The translations under genes were made by a program, and so were the position numbers. DNA of 64,000 nt from Marisa cornuarietis (Eukaryota > Mollusca > Gastropoda > Architaenioglossa > Ampullariidae): the NCBI GenBank assembly GCA_004794655.1, contig SMMW01000618.1:1488001-1552000 (forward strand), read 5' to 3'. Numbering within the stretch: position 1 is the stretch's first letter; every line of letters starts with the position of its first letter. Below, piece by piece: positions 50,323-62,014 of the stretch. The notes beneath the pieces were generated by a model, which did not search any database, had not been told where the DNA came from, and saw only the letters and a list, made by a program, of their open reading frames with translations.

Positions 50323-53300
50323 ATGCCGCCCAAGGTGAGTGCCATGATGAAGCAAGTTAGGTGACCTGCTGGTATGCATGCGCGCTCCCGAACGTATTCA
50401 TATATGCATGCATGTGTCTATGGTGTGAATGTGTCAACAACTGTGTGCCTCTTTTGGCATGTATAGATATATACGTGTAAGAGAAATGTGTCTTCTTGTG
50501 TGTGTGTGTGTGTGCACACAATGAGTCATCAAACTTTTATACACATGTCCAATTTCCGACATCATTAAATATGAAGCAAATACATGCGATGCTACGTGTC
50601 GGGACTTGCCGGGTGTTACTGCCGTGCAGGGTAGGAGGTAGCTGCGGTATAAAGACGAGGTGCAGGGGTCGGATACGGTCTGACACCCGGTGCCGAATCC
50701 CATAGAGTGGTCAGGATGAAAAAAAAACACAAAAAAACAAGGGTTAGGGCCTGCGAGAAACGATTGGGTGCTGGCGATTTGCAATAGTCTACAACGATCG
50801 TCTCATGCCCATACTTTGAAAGGCTAAAGCAAATTATCTTTTTGTTTTGCTACTTAAGCTGATAAAGCAAAGTATCTTCCCAGGTTCACATACACAGGTT
50901 ATGCGTGTAAAATTTTGGGGGCTGTAGTTTGTATCAGCTAAGCACTGCTATCACAACACTGCTGGTAGGCAGGGAAGGATTTATCAGAAGCGATATCAGC
51001 TGCTTCTAGGATGCGCTGAGTCCTTACAAGTACTATAGTACTTAATTGTGCATTTCTCTTTATTTTTACGCAAAAGACAGGGAGGAAAAGGCAGGGGGAA
51101 ACGGAAAGAGACAAGGACCACTATAGCAGTTTCATTCCCTCAGCTCGGGCTAATTAAAATTTTTCTAACTGGGGTTTTGGGATTTTCTCAGGCTTAATCC
51201 GCTTCTCTATCTTTCACCCCTCTACATGCTAGCATAACCTCAGCATCTACAATGACGTCACCTTTAGCTGTGTATCACGAGGTCAGAGCAGAACGACACT
51301 GCTTGGAAACGTCTACACGCGCTGTGCTGCTCTTCATTCATCGTTTCCACCGTCGAACGTTTGTCCTTTGACGTCACAAGGTCGTGGCCTTGCGGAGCTG
51401 TTAGCCTCATCAACAAGGGCCAGCCTCTCTGGAACTGACATCGCCTCGTGTAAATAGGTCTCGGGGAAGCAATCTCTAATTATCGCAGTGTGCGGCGCAA
51501 ATGGTCTGTGCTGCTTCTAATTGTTGTCACGAGGGTGAGGAGTGCGCTAACCTGTAGCGAAAAGCTGGGCGTACCGCAGCATGAACTTTGGAGGATGCTT
51601 TCGGGTCTGTTACAGGTGGGCGGTGAAGAGATGAGACACATAAGGGGGTTTAAGTGAAGAAGAGTTACAGCTGCACGGACAGGTGCAACGAGGATAGACT
51701 ACCATGTTATAGCTTCTGAACCATATCTTCTTTCCAGATAATCTGACTGTGCAAGGTGTTGCTTAAAATAAATGATAACCGTTATATAAGTGATAACGTT
51801 TTTTTATGAAGAGATAACGTTCAAAATCTATAAATAGACTTTTTTCATCTTCATGTCGCTTCCGCTTAGTACTGCTGTCATTTTCCTTTCTTTCGTTTTC
51901 TTTTTTCTCTTTTTCTCCTTCTCTCTCGGCATACACAGACGTTCACCTGACGTACACCCTTAACGTGCTAGATTCCAATAGGCAGCACTCATGGCACCAT
52001 AATCGGCTCCTTGTGTCATATCAAACTTGGCTGCTGATGCCAGGCCACCAGACTGCACAGTGTTCCGCTAGCTGTAGCCAGTCTAGACCCGGCCGAACTG
52101 TACCACATGGCGCCTTTTCTGGCAATCCTTGGTCATTTCGAAAGTCCAAAAATAAATAAATAAATACTGTGGCCTTTCGTAACGAATGAATGTTTCTGCG
52201 GCTTAGTATTGTTGTCAAGGGGATTACGTGTGCACTGACTGCACACTACACAACTTGCTGTAATGCACCCACCTACCTACAGACGCACCAGTAATAGCTA
52301 ACACCAGGGTGGATAACCAAATGATCTATTGCCGTCATCACAAATAAAGGGTTGGAAACCTTATGACTCACTGCTGCTTTTTTCCTTGTCTAAGATAGAA
52401 AATTGTGAAAAAGATTAAGTAATATAAATCTCACACAAACCCTGCATTGGTCTTTGGTCCCTGTTTGTTTGTGTTGACGTTGACTAGAACAGACTGGATC
52501 AACAACAGCAAATCCTGGAGGCAGTAGGTGCCAGGCCAGTCCCTCCGCACATCCACCAGCACTATGCTCAGACGCTTGACCAGGATGCCAGTCGACCAGC
52601 CAGCACTGATAACTTGCACTCCAAGATGCTTTGGCACCATAGCAACAGCAGGACTCCCCCCCATCCCGCAGACGTTGGATGGAAGGTGCGACAGAGACCC
52701 TCTCGTCACGTGATCGTACTGTCACCGAGGCCTCACACCGAGCGATCAGGCGCCGTCTCCATCTCATTCTGGACACCCAAGGATATCAGTGAACGAAAAA
52801 AACAAACAAACAAAAAAACAGAAACATAAATTTGTGTCGATATGCATGCGCTGCAGTATCGACATCAGCTATCACTGGCTACTCATCAAGGCCCAGCAGG
52901 AAGTCTCTCATCTGGAGAGTGCCTGAGGGGAGGATGGGTGGGTACGCGAGGCACGGAGGTACATCGAGGTAAACGTCGGCGAGTAGAGATTTTTTGTGGG
53001 ACAGAGGGTGGTCGGGAGGGAGAAGAAGTTTCAGTGAGCAGATAAGATAACGAAGCGTCACGCCGATCAAGACAAGAGATTACCTAGAATACTCGTACTC
53101 GCTGCTCGCACATCCTGTGTGATACAGTGGCCAGGTTCGGCAGCTTTCCGCGCTTTTGCAGACATCTTCACGATGGTGTTGGGAGAAGAAGCTCTAGTCG
53201 CTATTTTGGACAACACTTATCATCTCCCATATAGCTAAGAATAGCCTGGCTTACGGTAAGAGCTGGCTGTTTAGGTGGGTGTGTGCCGACTGCCCGAGCA

Positions 53301-54498
53301 CAGATGCTTCTCTCGCTGCCAAAGTTCTAAGTAAGACAGAAAAATCATTGAGCTATTTATTTTTAAACAACGGAGCCTTGTGCAGCATAGTTTTGGGACC
53401 AGACATGTAAAGTGAAGGGATGGAGCAGCTGCTGGCGCGAGGCAATGCACAACACGTAGCAATCTTAACAGAAAATGGCCAGATGGTAATAGTCACCTGG
53501 CATTGCAAGTAGCTCAAATTGTTTTGCATATCAAACAGGAAAGTAAACATACAAAAAATAATGTTTTTTCGGGTAATTACGGTTTTATTTTTGAATATAT
53601 ATATATATATATATAAACCCGAAAGTGTTTTGCATGACAATGGAGTTGGGGGAATAGTAAGCGGTGTTTTTTTTATGCCGAGCCAGCAATTAAGGCTATA
53701 TCACGAAAAGCCAGCCAGTCCTGTAAACAGATACCACATGCAGAGAAAGAACAGCGTGCCCGAGACGAGAACTGAACCCCAGACAGCCAACCTTCACTGT
53801 ATTGGTGACAATCGCTAACCGTTGCGCCACCGGACCGCCCACCTAAACAGAGAATAGATGTTTTGGAAAAAAATGAACCAAAGCAAGAAAGGGAGTTGGA
53901 AATCTATGAAGAAGGAAGGAAGAAAAAAAGAGTAAAAAGGAATGGAGCTGAACACCGTAGAAAATCCAGAGTCTTAACAGACACCGACATATCGCACTTT
54001 TTTGCACTGGACGGAAAGAGGTTCTAAAAACAAGCAGCAGGAAGAAAGAGAGAGAGAGAGAAAGAAAAAACGCGATGTTAGATAAGTCTGGTAGGCGCTG
54101 TGCCAGTCCATTTAACAAAATCCTAGCGCCTCGTCGGCTTTCGGTTTAGTTTTTTTGCTGTTGATATTAATACGAAAAAATAACATTTATTTCCTTGGGA
54201 GATTACTTAAAGTCGCTACATTTCAGATGTAGTACGAACGCAGATAAACTTGTTTTGAATGTAGCCGGCATGACGAAAGCAATATTTATTTAATAATACT
54301 TTGATACAATGGCGCATTTTACTCAGACGCGTGAAGTGTGTGGTTGTTTGCTGATATACATCCAGACACTCTATGCGCTTCTCTTCTTCCCTCCTACAGA
54401 AACAAGTTATCGCCGAGGCACTCCTTCTGTTGTCTTCTTCTTCTTCTCTTTTCCATTTATCTTTTCCTCCGCTTCCTCTCCTTTCTTTTCCGTCTTTC

Positions 54499-54544
<46 letters not shown>

Positions 54545-54760
54545 ATTGCGAGGTAAGTTCGAGTCCAAAACTTCCCTGTTGTTTATCTTTCGCCCTCATT
54601 TACGTTTATTTTATGATTTGCCTCGTTTATTTACTTTTTTTGAGGGTGGGTTATTTTCTAAGAATCTTCCAGTGAGAATTTTTCCATATCTAACTAAACA
54701 GACACGAAACAACTGTGCTAAAAAGCGAAATGCCAGCGCGCATGCACGCACGTGCGCGCG

Positions 54761-54817
<57 letters not shown>

Positions 54818-57259
54818 CGTAAACACTCAAAGTACTGAAGAAAAGATAAAGACTTGTCCGTGGAATCGCTTTCTCAACGCGCATATTGCGGTATTTTACT
54901 GCAATTCAAGCGGCGTGAGTGCGTGGTCGTTTGTCTGTCTAGCCAGACACGGGGATTGCATCTCTACCTTCCTCCAGTCACGTTAGCAGGAGGCGTAAAT
55001 AGTTTGAGCAGCAGTCTTAGCATTTCCCACTCAAACTACTGTCTTTCTCTTCCAGAGAGACCCAGAGCTGGAGGCCCAGGCTCTCGACTGGATTGAGGCA
55101 AATCTTGGAGAACCTTTGGACCGGAAGAAACCATACGATGACCTTCTTAAGGACGGGATCATCCTCTGCAAGTTAGTAAACCAGCAACCCGCAAGTTAGC
55201 ACATCAGTTTAAAACTAAGACTGCAAGCCAGTACAGCCATTTTTAGACTATGGCTGAACATTACTATGTTGATTTAAGACACGAATTTCAGGTTATGTTG
55301 TACTTGCCTTCTTCACAGAAAGCTAGGTGACTAGGTAGCACTAGTCCAGAATGCCGATTTACAAACAGCTGAACACTAAGGTTTCTGTTTTAGATGGATT
55401 TTATATTGAGCTGTATAAAGTAACGATTACTGCACATAATTTTACTTTAACACAAACAAGTGACCTGCTGATTTATGTGTACCATTTGAAAGGAAAGGGG
55501 AGAGAAACCCTTCCCCAACTTAATCACATCTTCGTAGAAAGAATTGTTTTATTTATACAGGGTGATATTGTGGCTGTAAAGAGAACGAAGTGAATCTATG
55601 TTTACATTTCACTCATATGTTATCACGAATATAATGCTTAAAACGAAACAAATAGAACCATAATCATGCCGTGACAACGCGCATTGTCACAGAACTGCGT
55701 TGTGAGGTGAGAGTTTGCGGATGGCTGTAGTCACATGTCTGTCACGTGCAGGTTGATGAACAAGTTGATGCCCGGATGTATCAAGAAGATCGACACGAAG
55801 GGCGGGGGCTTCGCGCTGATGCAGAACATCGAGCGGTTCCAGGCGGCCGCTAAGGAGTATGGCGTGCCCCCCGCTGAGGTCTTCCAGACGGTTGACCTTT
55901 GGGAGAAGAAGAACATTCCGCAGGTCACGCTGTGTATCCATGCGCTGGGCCGCACGGTACGTGTTGAGGAACGGGCACACTCTCAGACACACACAGACTC
56001 CACAAAGCACGCCTGCAAACACTGAGTTCCACACGTATTCTTTCAGACAACAAATCACTAACATCTGTACGTGGGCTCGAACGTTTCTAATAATCGGGTG
56101 AACGTAAATATATTCTTTACTAATTAACAAAAGAAAAGTTCATCACAAATATTCTACACTGAGTCTACCCAAAAACAAATGTATACATACAGTTTATATT
56201 AAAGTCTGTTTTTTCTTCAAGTTCTCTCTTCTTCTGTTGTTGTTGGGGGGTGGGGGAGGGTTTACACGGCAAACAGTTCCACTCTTTCAGTCTTGTTCAC
56301 TGGCGTTGATCATACGGACAGCATACATCGACCAAACAACTCCGACAGTCTTAACGGCAGACAAATGATCAAGTCAATAATAATTCCCACAGTAGGTAAA
56401 CGTAATCCACACAGTTATACAATCTTCCCAGGAGATCACACAGCAGCTGAGAAAATTAGTAAAGCGAGGAACCACACAATCGCTTATGAATGACAATCCA
56501 CACAGTTAATACTTCTCCACACAGTTAATATTTCTCCATGCAGTTAATATTTATCCACACAGTTACTATTTATCCACACAGTTAATACTTCTCCACACAG
56601 TTAATAATTCTCCATACAGTTAATACTTCTCCACACAGTTAATATTTCTCCATACAGTTACTATTTATCTACACAGTTAATATTTATCTACACAGTTACT
56701 ATTTCTCCACACAGTTACTATCACTTCTAACCTCTTTCACAAATTCTTCCTTTCACCAGACTCTCACGTCTGCTTCTCTCCTCCAATTTCCAAAACAACG
56801 CCCCCTATATCAACATTAAATCCAGGGGTGACAATCTCTACTCATACAAGGGCGACAACCTCGTTACATCGACGTTCAAGGGTGGTAACACATGTTCATA
56901 ACAGTACGTTCGTGATGCCACTCTTTAGTTTCAATGATAGTTGAATGTTTGTTATGATGAGCACGTAGCACCCACCTATAGAGACACGCAGACGCATATA
57001 CGAGGTGTGTACATACTTGCCTTCCTCACAGAAAGTTGGGTTGGTAACGTTTGACCACCGGTGGATGTTTCAGGCGCAGACTCGTGACGACTACAAGGGC
57101 CCGATGTTGGGGCCCAAGATGGCGGAGAAGAACGAGCGGCAGTTCACGGAGGCGCAAATGCGGGAGGCGCAGAATGTCGTCAGCCTGCAGTACGGCTCCA
57201 ACAAAGGAGCGAACCAGTCCGGCATCAACATGGGCAAACCGCGCAGCATCTTGGACTGA
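50323..57259 (+). CDS. transgelin / muscle protein 20 (calponin family)
   Basis: Four coding exons join in frame: 50323-50334 ('MPPK'), 55056-55171, 55752-55956 and 57074-57259, giving 172 residues. Residues about 5-111 form a single calponin-homology domain ('ALDWIEANLGEPL', 'DGIILCKLMNKLMPGCIKKI', 'ENIERFQ'-type helix, 'VFQTVDLWEKKNIPQV', 'IHALGR'). Residues about 145-170 are one calponin repeat ('VSLQYGSNKGANQSGINMG'). These are the hallmarks of transgelin/Mp20, an actin-binding protein of muscle and other contractile cells. Length is close to the family norm (about 180-200). Intron 1 is about 4.7 kb, and the tiny first exon is typical. Intron 3 begins with a solo LTR placed right at its 5' splice site. 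AATAAA lies at 57577-57582. Confidence 0.93.
51253..51376 (+). promoter_or_regulatory. two palindromic CREs in Mp20 intron 1
   Basis: TGACGTCA occurs at 51253-51260 and again at 51369-51376. Both are perfect CRE palindromes about 1 kb into intron 1 of the Mp20 gene, which together with the promoter pair suggests a CREB/ATF-responsive enhancer. That function is inference. Confidence 0.4.
53372..53840 (-). mobile_element. second repeat plus SINE, intron 1 of Mp20
   Basis: 53372-53580 matches 40345-40550 and 53640-53835 matches the SINE at 40630-40825, in the same order and orientation. The tRNA-like head on the minus strand reads 'tggcgcaacggttagcgatt'. A (TA)n tract separates the parts near 53597. 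Confidence 0.7.
54501..54543. repeat. (TG)n microsatellite
   Basis: A perfect TG run of about 43 bp in intron 1 of Mp20. Confidence 0.95.
54762..54815. repeat. (CA)n microsatellite
   Basis: A perfect CA run of about 54 bp, 220 bp downstream of the (TG)n run and so complementary to it on the same strand. Confidence 0.95.
55962..56903 (+). mobile_element. solo LTR, family 1, copy 2, in Mp20 splice site
   Basis: 942 bp, TGTTGAGGAACG...TTCATAACA, with a perfect 5 bp target duplication GTACG (55957-55961 and 56904-56908). It is homologous to 13979-14690 and longer because of an internal array. The left target copy is the first five bases of the intron 3 donor, immediately after the exon ending at 55956. 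The leading T of the LTR completes GTACGT, so the donor is preserved. Confidence 0.88.
56490..56725. repeat. tandem array inside the LTR
   Basis: About ten degenerate units of roughly 20 bp built on 'ccacacagttaatatttctc' or 'ccacacagttactatttat'. The sister LTR at 13979 has only one or two units here (near 14510-14530), so the array accounts for most of the length difference. Confidence 0.85.
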
Positions 57260-57576
57260 AGTGTGCAAAGGGATGTCATTCTCCCATAGCTTGCCCTTGA
57301 ATGCGTTTCTGAACACGGAGTTTAGGTCGCCTGGGGTTGGGTGGCTGGGTGGGTGGATTTCCAGAGTCTGTTATTGTTTCTCGTCTGCAAGCTTTTTAAA
57401 AATAACTGTTTACATCAAAAGCGTTTCCACCACATCAACTTTTTTGCATAAAAAGGAATGTTGCATCCGTGTTTTTTTTTCATGGCTTATATATTACTCC
57501 GAGTTTCTGCTAAAAATGTCAAGGGTCATTATTATCGCAGTTGATTGCTAAACAACAACACTTTCTGATTAAAAGC

Positions 57577-57582
57577 AATAAA
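57577..57582 (+). terminator. polyadenylation signal of Mp20
   Basis: A canonical AATAAA about 318 bp after the Mp20 stop codon, followed by 'ttacaacaccacaccatgtc'. It is the first such hexamer I saw in the 3' flank. Confidence 0.6.
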
Positions 57583-57599
57583 TTACAACACCACACCAT

Positions 57600-58720
57600 G
57601 TCTTGACTCGTTTGCTGCAGTCGATTCAGTCATCGCAGTATTTTTTAATAGATTTTAATTTTTCCAATTTCGTTAACACATTATTTTTCCGTTCATTTTT
57701 CTTTCCAGATGTAAAACGAAAAAAGTGGGATGTGAAGTATGACCGATTTGGAGTGCATGCGAACTGAGGTCTATTTAGTACGCATAACAAAGATGACTTC
57801 CTTGAAACTGGTTAGAAGGCCATCGTCTTTTTGTATAAATGTGATTCATGGTGGTTTTTTTTCTGAAATTTGTTGTTAATCGCGTTCAAAATAAGAGATC
57901 GCACATAAAACCTAATTACAGCTCTTTTTAATGGAAGAAGGACCAGTGACGTAATGGCTGAATTTTTTGCCTCTTTGGAAACTTCTAACCAGCAACTGCT
58001 TGCATCGATAGTAAGAGAGGATGGCAAAATGAAGTAGAAGGAGATTCGTGTTACATCTATCAGGTGTAATGAAAATTCTGCAGAAGGGTAGCAGAAATTT
58101 GTGCGGGATCTGTGTGGTCGAAAATTTTCATTCGTAAAGAGTATCATGATTTTCATTAATTTTGTTTCATATTTTGTTTTGTTGTGTTTTGTGAACAAGA
58201 GAGAGTTTGAAAATGAATACGCTTGTTTGAGCATTCGACCAAATCTTTTATTTTTTATTTTCTTCTGGATGAACGTTATAAGATCAATGTTATATTGACT
58301 GGTAAACGAAAAAGCAGGTTCCCATCCTTTTCTTCCCCCTATCCCCACCCCCCTACACCCCACCCGAAGACAACCTAAGCCCGAGGAACAACTAGTCATC
58401 CTTTAGTACCTTCTTTTGTGCATTTTATTTCATTTCTTCTTTAGAATAATCGTTTTCCACCTACGTGTACTCATGTAAGTGTTATGAAGTGGATTAGATT
58501 TTTTAATAATAAGATTTATATGATGCCCCTAAAGTATTTTGCATTAGACTTCATCCGACTGTCTAGTGTTGTATTAAAGCGTTTTCTGTTGTGGCTGATG
58601 CTGTGTACAGCAGTTTCTGTTGTGACTAATGTGATGTAGAGCAGACTGCTGTCAATGTGTGCATTTTATTTGCGGACCACACGCGTGAGCAAAAGAAGGG
58701 GCAGACCGACAGGACGTAGG
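57600..58720. other. no gene recognised
   Basis: 3' flank of Mp20. A 195-codon minus-strand frame (57812-58399) has no motif, no splice logic and a low-complexity composition, so I do not call it a gene. Confidence 0.5.
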
Positions 58721-58727
58721 TTAAGTC

Positions 58728-58864
58728 TGACGTAGTATAGAAGAGATCGTTGTCAGAACTGACGTAGTCAGCAGATCTACGCAACAGATGACGTCGTGGC
58801 ACATTCTAGTGACGTGGAGTAGCGTACAGAAACATGTGACGTCAGGGGTGGCAGAAATGACGTA
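58728..58864 (+). promoter_or_regulatory. cluster of six TGACGT motifs
   Basis: TGACGT occurs at 58728, 58760, 58789, 58810, 58837 and 58858, spaced 32, 29, 21, 27 and 21 bp. The fifth is a perfect palindromic CRE (TGACGTCA); three are TGACGTAG or TGACGTAGT. A related 'ggacgtagg' lies at about 58712. All six are on the plus strand. It could be a CREB/ATF-bound enhancer downstream of Mp20 or a decayed short tandem repeat; sequence alone does not separate these. Confidence 0.45.
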
Positions 58865-58984
58865 GAAAACGACATGACACCTGATGGGTGTAAGGAAGTC
58901 AATAAAGACAGCAGCGATGAAGATTTCCAGTGAGACGTGATAAACGCCAAGAAACATTACGTGAAGCCTTACATACGCCAACGT

Positions 58985-59632
58985 AAACTATGAACATCCG
59001 GGTGCCAAGTTGCGTTATTGTATGCAAGTCCATGCTTTTCGCAGAATTTGTAAAAGCGAAAGTATGACCGCCTTCAAATTTATTGCTCGTCTATTTGCGT
59101 GGCTGTCATTTCTGACCTGTAAATGTTTGCTCGTTTCCTTAGTTGTGTGTGACAGTGAATATCACAAGTAGGACTAACAGCATGCTAAAGTGAGTTCACT
59201 GCAGCCAATTTCAGACAAAGTTTAAACGAGGTTTATTTTATTGAGAAAAAAACGGGATTAACATGTTTAGTACAGCACTTGGTCGCATGAATACAACACT
59301 ACCTAAAGAAAACAAAACCAAGTTAAAATCTTTCATGTTCCGTTTGTTAATTTGTTGCAACTGTCCTTAGTGACACCTGGTGAGCATTGTGTGAACTTTT
59401 TCTGGGTTCATATCAAAATTTTTGTGTCCGATACCAACACTGGAGGCTTTCTAAAGATTTTTTTTCATTTTACATGTGTAAAAGTAAAATAAAGATTACA
59501 ATTGAAATATTAAAGTGCATTTAGTTCTTTAGTCTACATTTTTTTACACCATCATAAATTCTTGATTTTTTGTTTATTTTGCTTTTGTCGATTTCCAAAC
59601 ATATCAGCACAAACACCTACACGCGCGCGCGC

Positions 59633-59671
<39 letters not shown>

Positions 59672-61139
59672 CGTGTTGCTCCAGCAGCTTCTTGGGTTTC
59701 TACTTTCATAGGTGAAATAAAATATATAACTGAAATAATAATAATAATAGCACAACAATAACATCTCGCGTCATAGTACTTTGCACGGTGCTTGATCTAA
59801 GGGACGTAACACTCTACAAAGTCCCTAAATTTGTGAAGACACTCATTACAAATGTTTTCCTTGTACAATTGTTACCATCAGTGTTTCGAGGACATCAGCA
59901 TGGTGTTTCCATGTATGACAGGCTCTTTAAAGGTCTACCCGATTGCAACATATTTTTCTTTTTAATTCGTTTTAAAATAATAATTCCCAAAATATGAGTA
60001 CATAATGATCCTTAATGTTAAAGATATAAGCCTTCAAACATCGGCATTCTCACCTGCAACTAGTAAGGCGGGAAAAAATTACTCTCCTATGCTGAAGAGT
60101 TCTCTCACGTGATCGAAGTATTTGTAACAGAATTTGCATGTCTTCGAGTCAAATGAAGAAACATCACTCAGGTTGTCGCATTCAAGAAGCGATATTGTTC
60201 GCCCAAAAATGGAACAGCTGAATTTGGAATACAGCCCTACAGATTGGAGCTTTATTTAGAAGCTTCGAATGAAGTTAAAAAATAATGAAATGGTCCAAAC
60301 TGAATTCATTCAACAGACTGGTAAGTTAATCAGATCAAAATTTAATGGGCAACAATAGTTACAACTGACTGCTGATAAGGATTTTTTTACAATTAAAAAT
60401 ATAATAATAGTTTGAAACATGTTTATGCAAAAACTTATTTCTTCCTCATTTAGCTGCATGCAAAATTTTCTATTTTCTTACTGATACTCGCACGTGTTCC
60501 CGTTTAAGCTCCTTATAATATGTTTATCACCCGCAATTCTTTTTTTTTTCCTTTTTTTAGCTGTTTCGATCATGCACACCAATGGTGTAATCACACTGTC
60601 AGTTGTTTTTAGCATTATTCTGGATAAAGATTCGACTGATGATGATGTGTTTGTGACTGTCACACGATGTTACTTGTAGACCAGATCCGGTGTAGAAACC
60701 GTCGATGTTGTATATCTGGTGCTTGATCTACCAGCAGTCGTAGTTGGTTTTAACATCTCGTGCTTTTGTATAGTAAGCACTGCTGTAGGAATAAGATTTC
60801 TTCGGTTTACTGAAAGTCCTAGACTTGCTTGTACTGTATAATTGACTGGATAACAATCGATTTTGAAACGCTTTGAGCAAATTCATGAGTACGGTGTGGG
60901 GACCAAGTTCGTATGGCACGTTTGAACAAAGTGAATCCACTGGCGTTTGCTGCCATTATCTTTAGGATTTCAGTCATTAGTACAAACTCCCTCTGAGTGT
61001 CAAAGAGACCATTCAGCAACAGCACAATGTGTCGTGGTCAGTTTTCTTTTACCAAGGATTGCATCTTTTCTCTTTGACTTCAGCTAGTGCAAACGGCGCT
61101 AGTTTTAGAAATACGTTCGTTTCGTCACTTCCTGTTTTC

Positions 61140-61205
<66 letters not shown>

Positions 61206-62010
61206 ATCATCAATCATCATCATCATCATCATCATCATCCACCCGGTCCAACCCCACCTCACTCGGTTCTCCAGATTGAACACAAGCCCGCCTCTACGCT
61301 CCCTACAGCCTTCTACAGGGCTGTGCGGCGAGCTGCATACCGAACAGAACACAGATTTGATCATGTAATTTAAAGTATATTCTGAATGAAAGGAAAATTG
61401 ATAAAAAAAAGTTTGTACAAATTGTATGATTATTTTTAACACAGGCAAAGGAACTTCTCTATTTTAAACAGGATATTTCAATTGATTTTTAGGTTCTTTT
61501 GTCCAATTAAACGTATATTTTAGGGTGATAAAACCCGGAAGGAATTCAAGTATTTTAAAGTATTTTATGTTTTTTATTGACCTAATTTTGTACTCAATAA
61601 ATAGCAGGAGAAAACAGTGCCTACAGTTTCCTCACTCATTATCATCCTCATCCAGTGGTAAATATTCTGTTATCTATTAAGTTGTGAATCACTGACAGAA
61701 AACAGTTTCTACACAGTGATAAATCTCATGCAGAAAACAATTTAATCCAGTTTCCCAATAGTGCCGAGATTACCTAGAGCAGTAGTAAAATTCTCTCGTT
61801 ACCTGTGCAGTAAGAAGTGTTAAGCCGTTTGTTGATACAAATTCTTCATGCAGACTCTGTTGTTTTCATCACATTCCCGGGTGTTATCCATCGACGTTTA
61901 TCACTGCTCATCTCGATTGTAAGAAATTAAATAAACTAATGAACCAGTTTCAACCGCGCCCAAATCACACCTACCCAGAAAGATAATGAATATTTTATCG
62001 GTTTGTTACT
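58985..62010. other. no gene recognised; microsatellites
   Basis: Contains a (CA)n run at about 59633-59669 and a CAT array at about 61139-61240. Overlapping minus-strand frames at 60728-61025 ('LMTEILKIMAANASGFTLFK', 'RTWSPHRTHEFAQSVSK') look protein-like, but I do not recognise them and the frame breaks. Nothing else is assignable. Confidence 0.4.
61139..61240. repeat. (CAT)n microsatellite
   Basis: About 21 CAT units followed by interrupted CAT blocks. Confidence 0.95.
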
Positions 62011-62014
62011 AATA

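Noticed and set aside
54309..54986. 225-codon plus-strand frame, the longest after the GPCR
   Set aside because: Made open by the (TG)n and (CA)n runs and T-rich sequence; it lies inside intron 1 of Mp20 and has no domain.
57812..58399. 195-codon minus-strand frame downstream of Mp20
   Set aside because: AT-rich, low complexity, no recognisable family, no supporting splice or start context.
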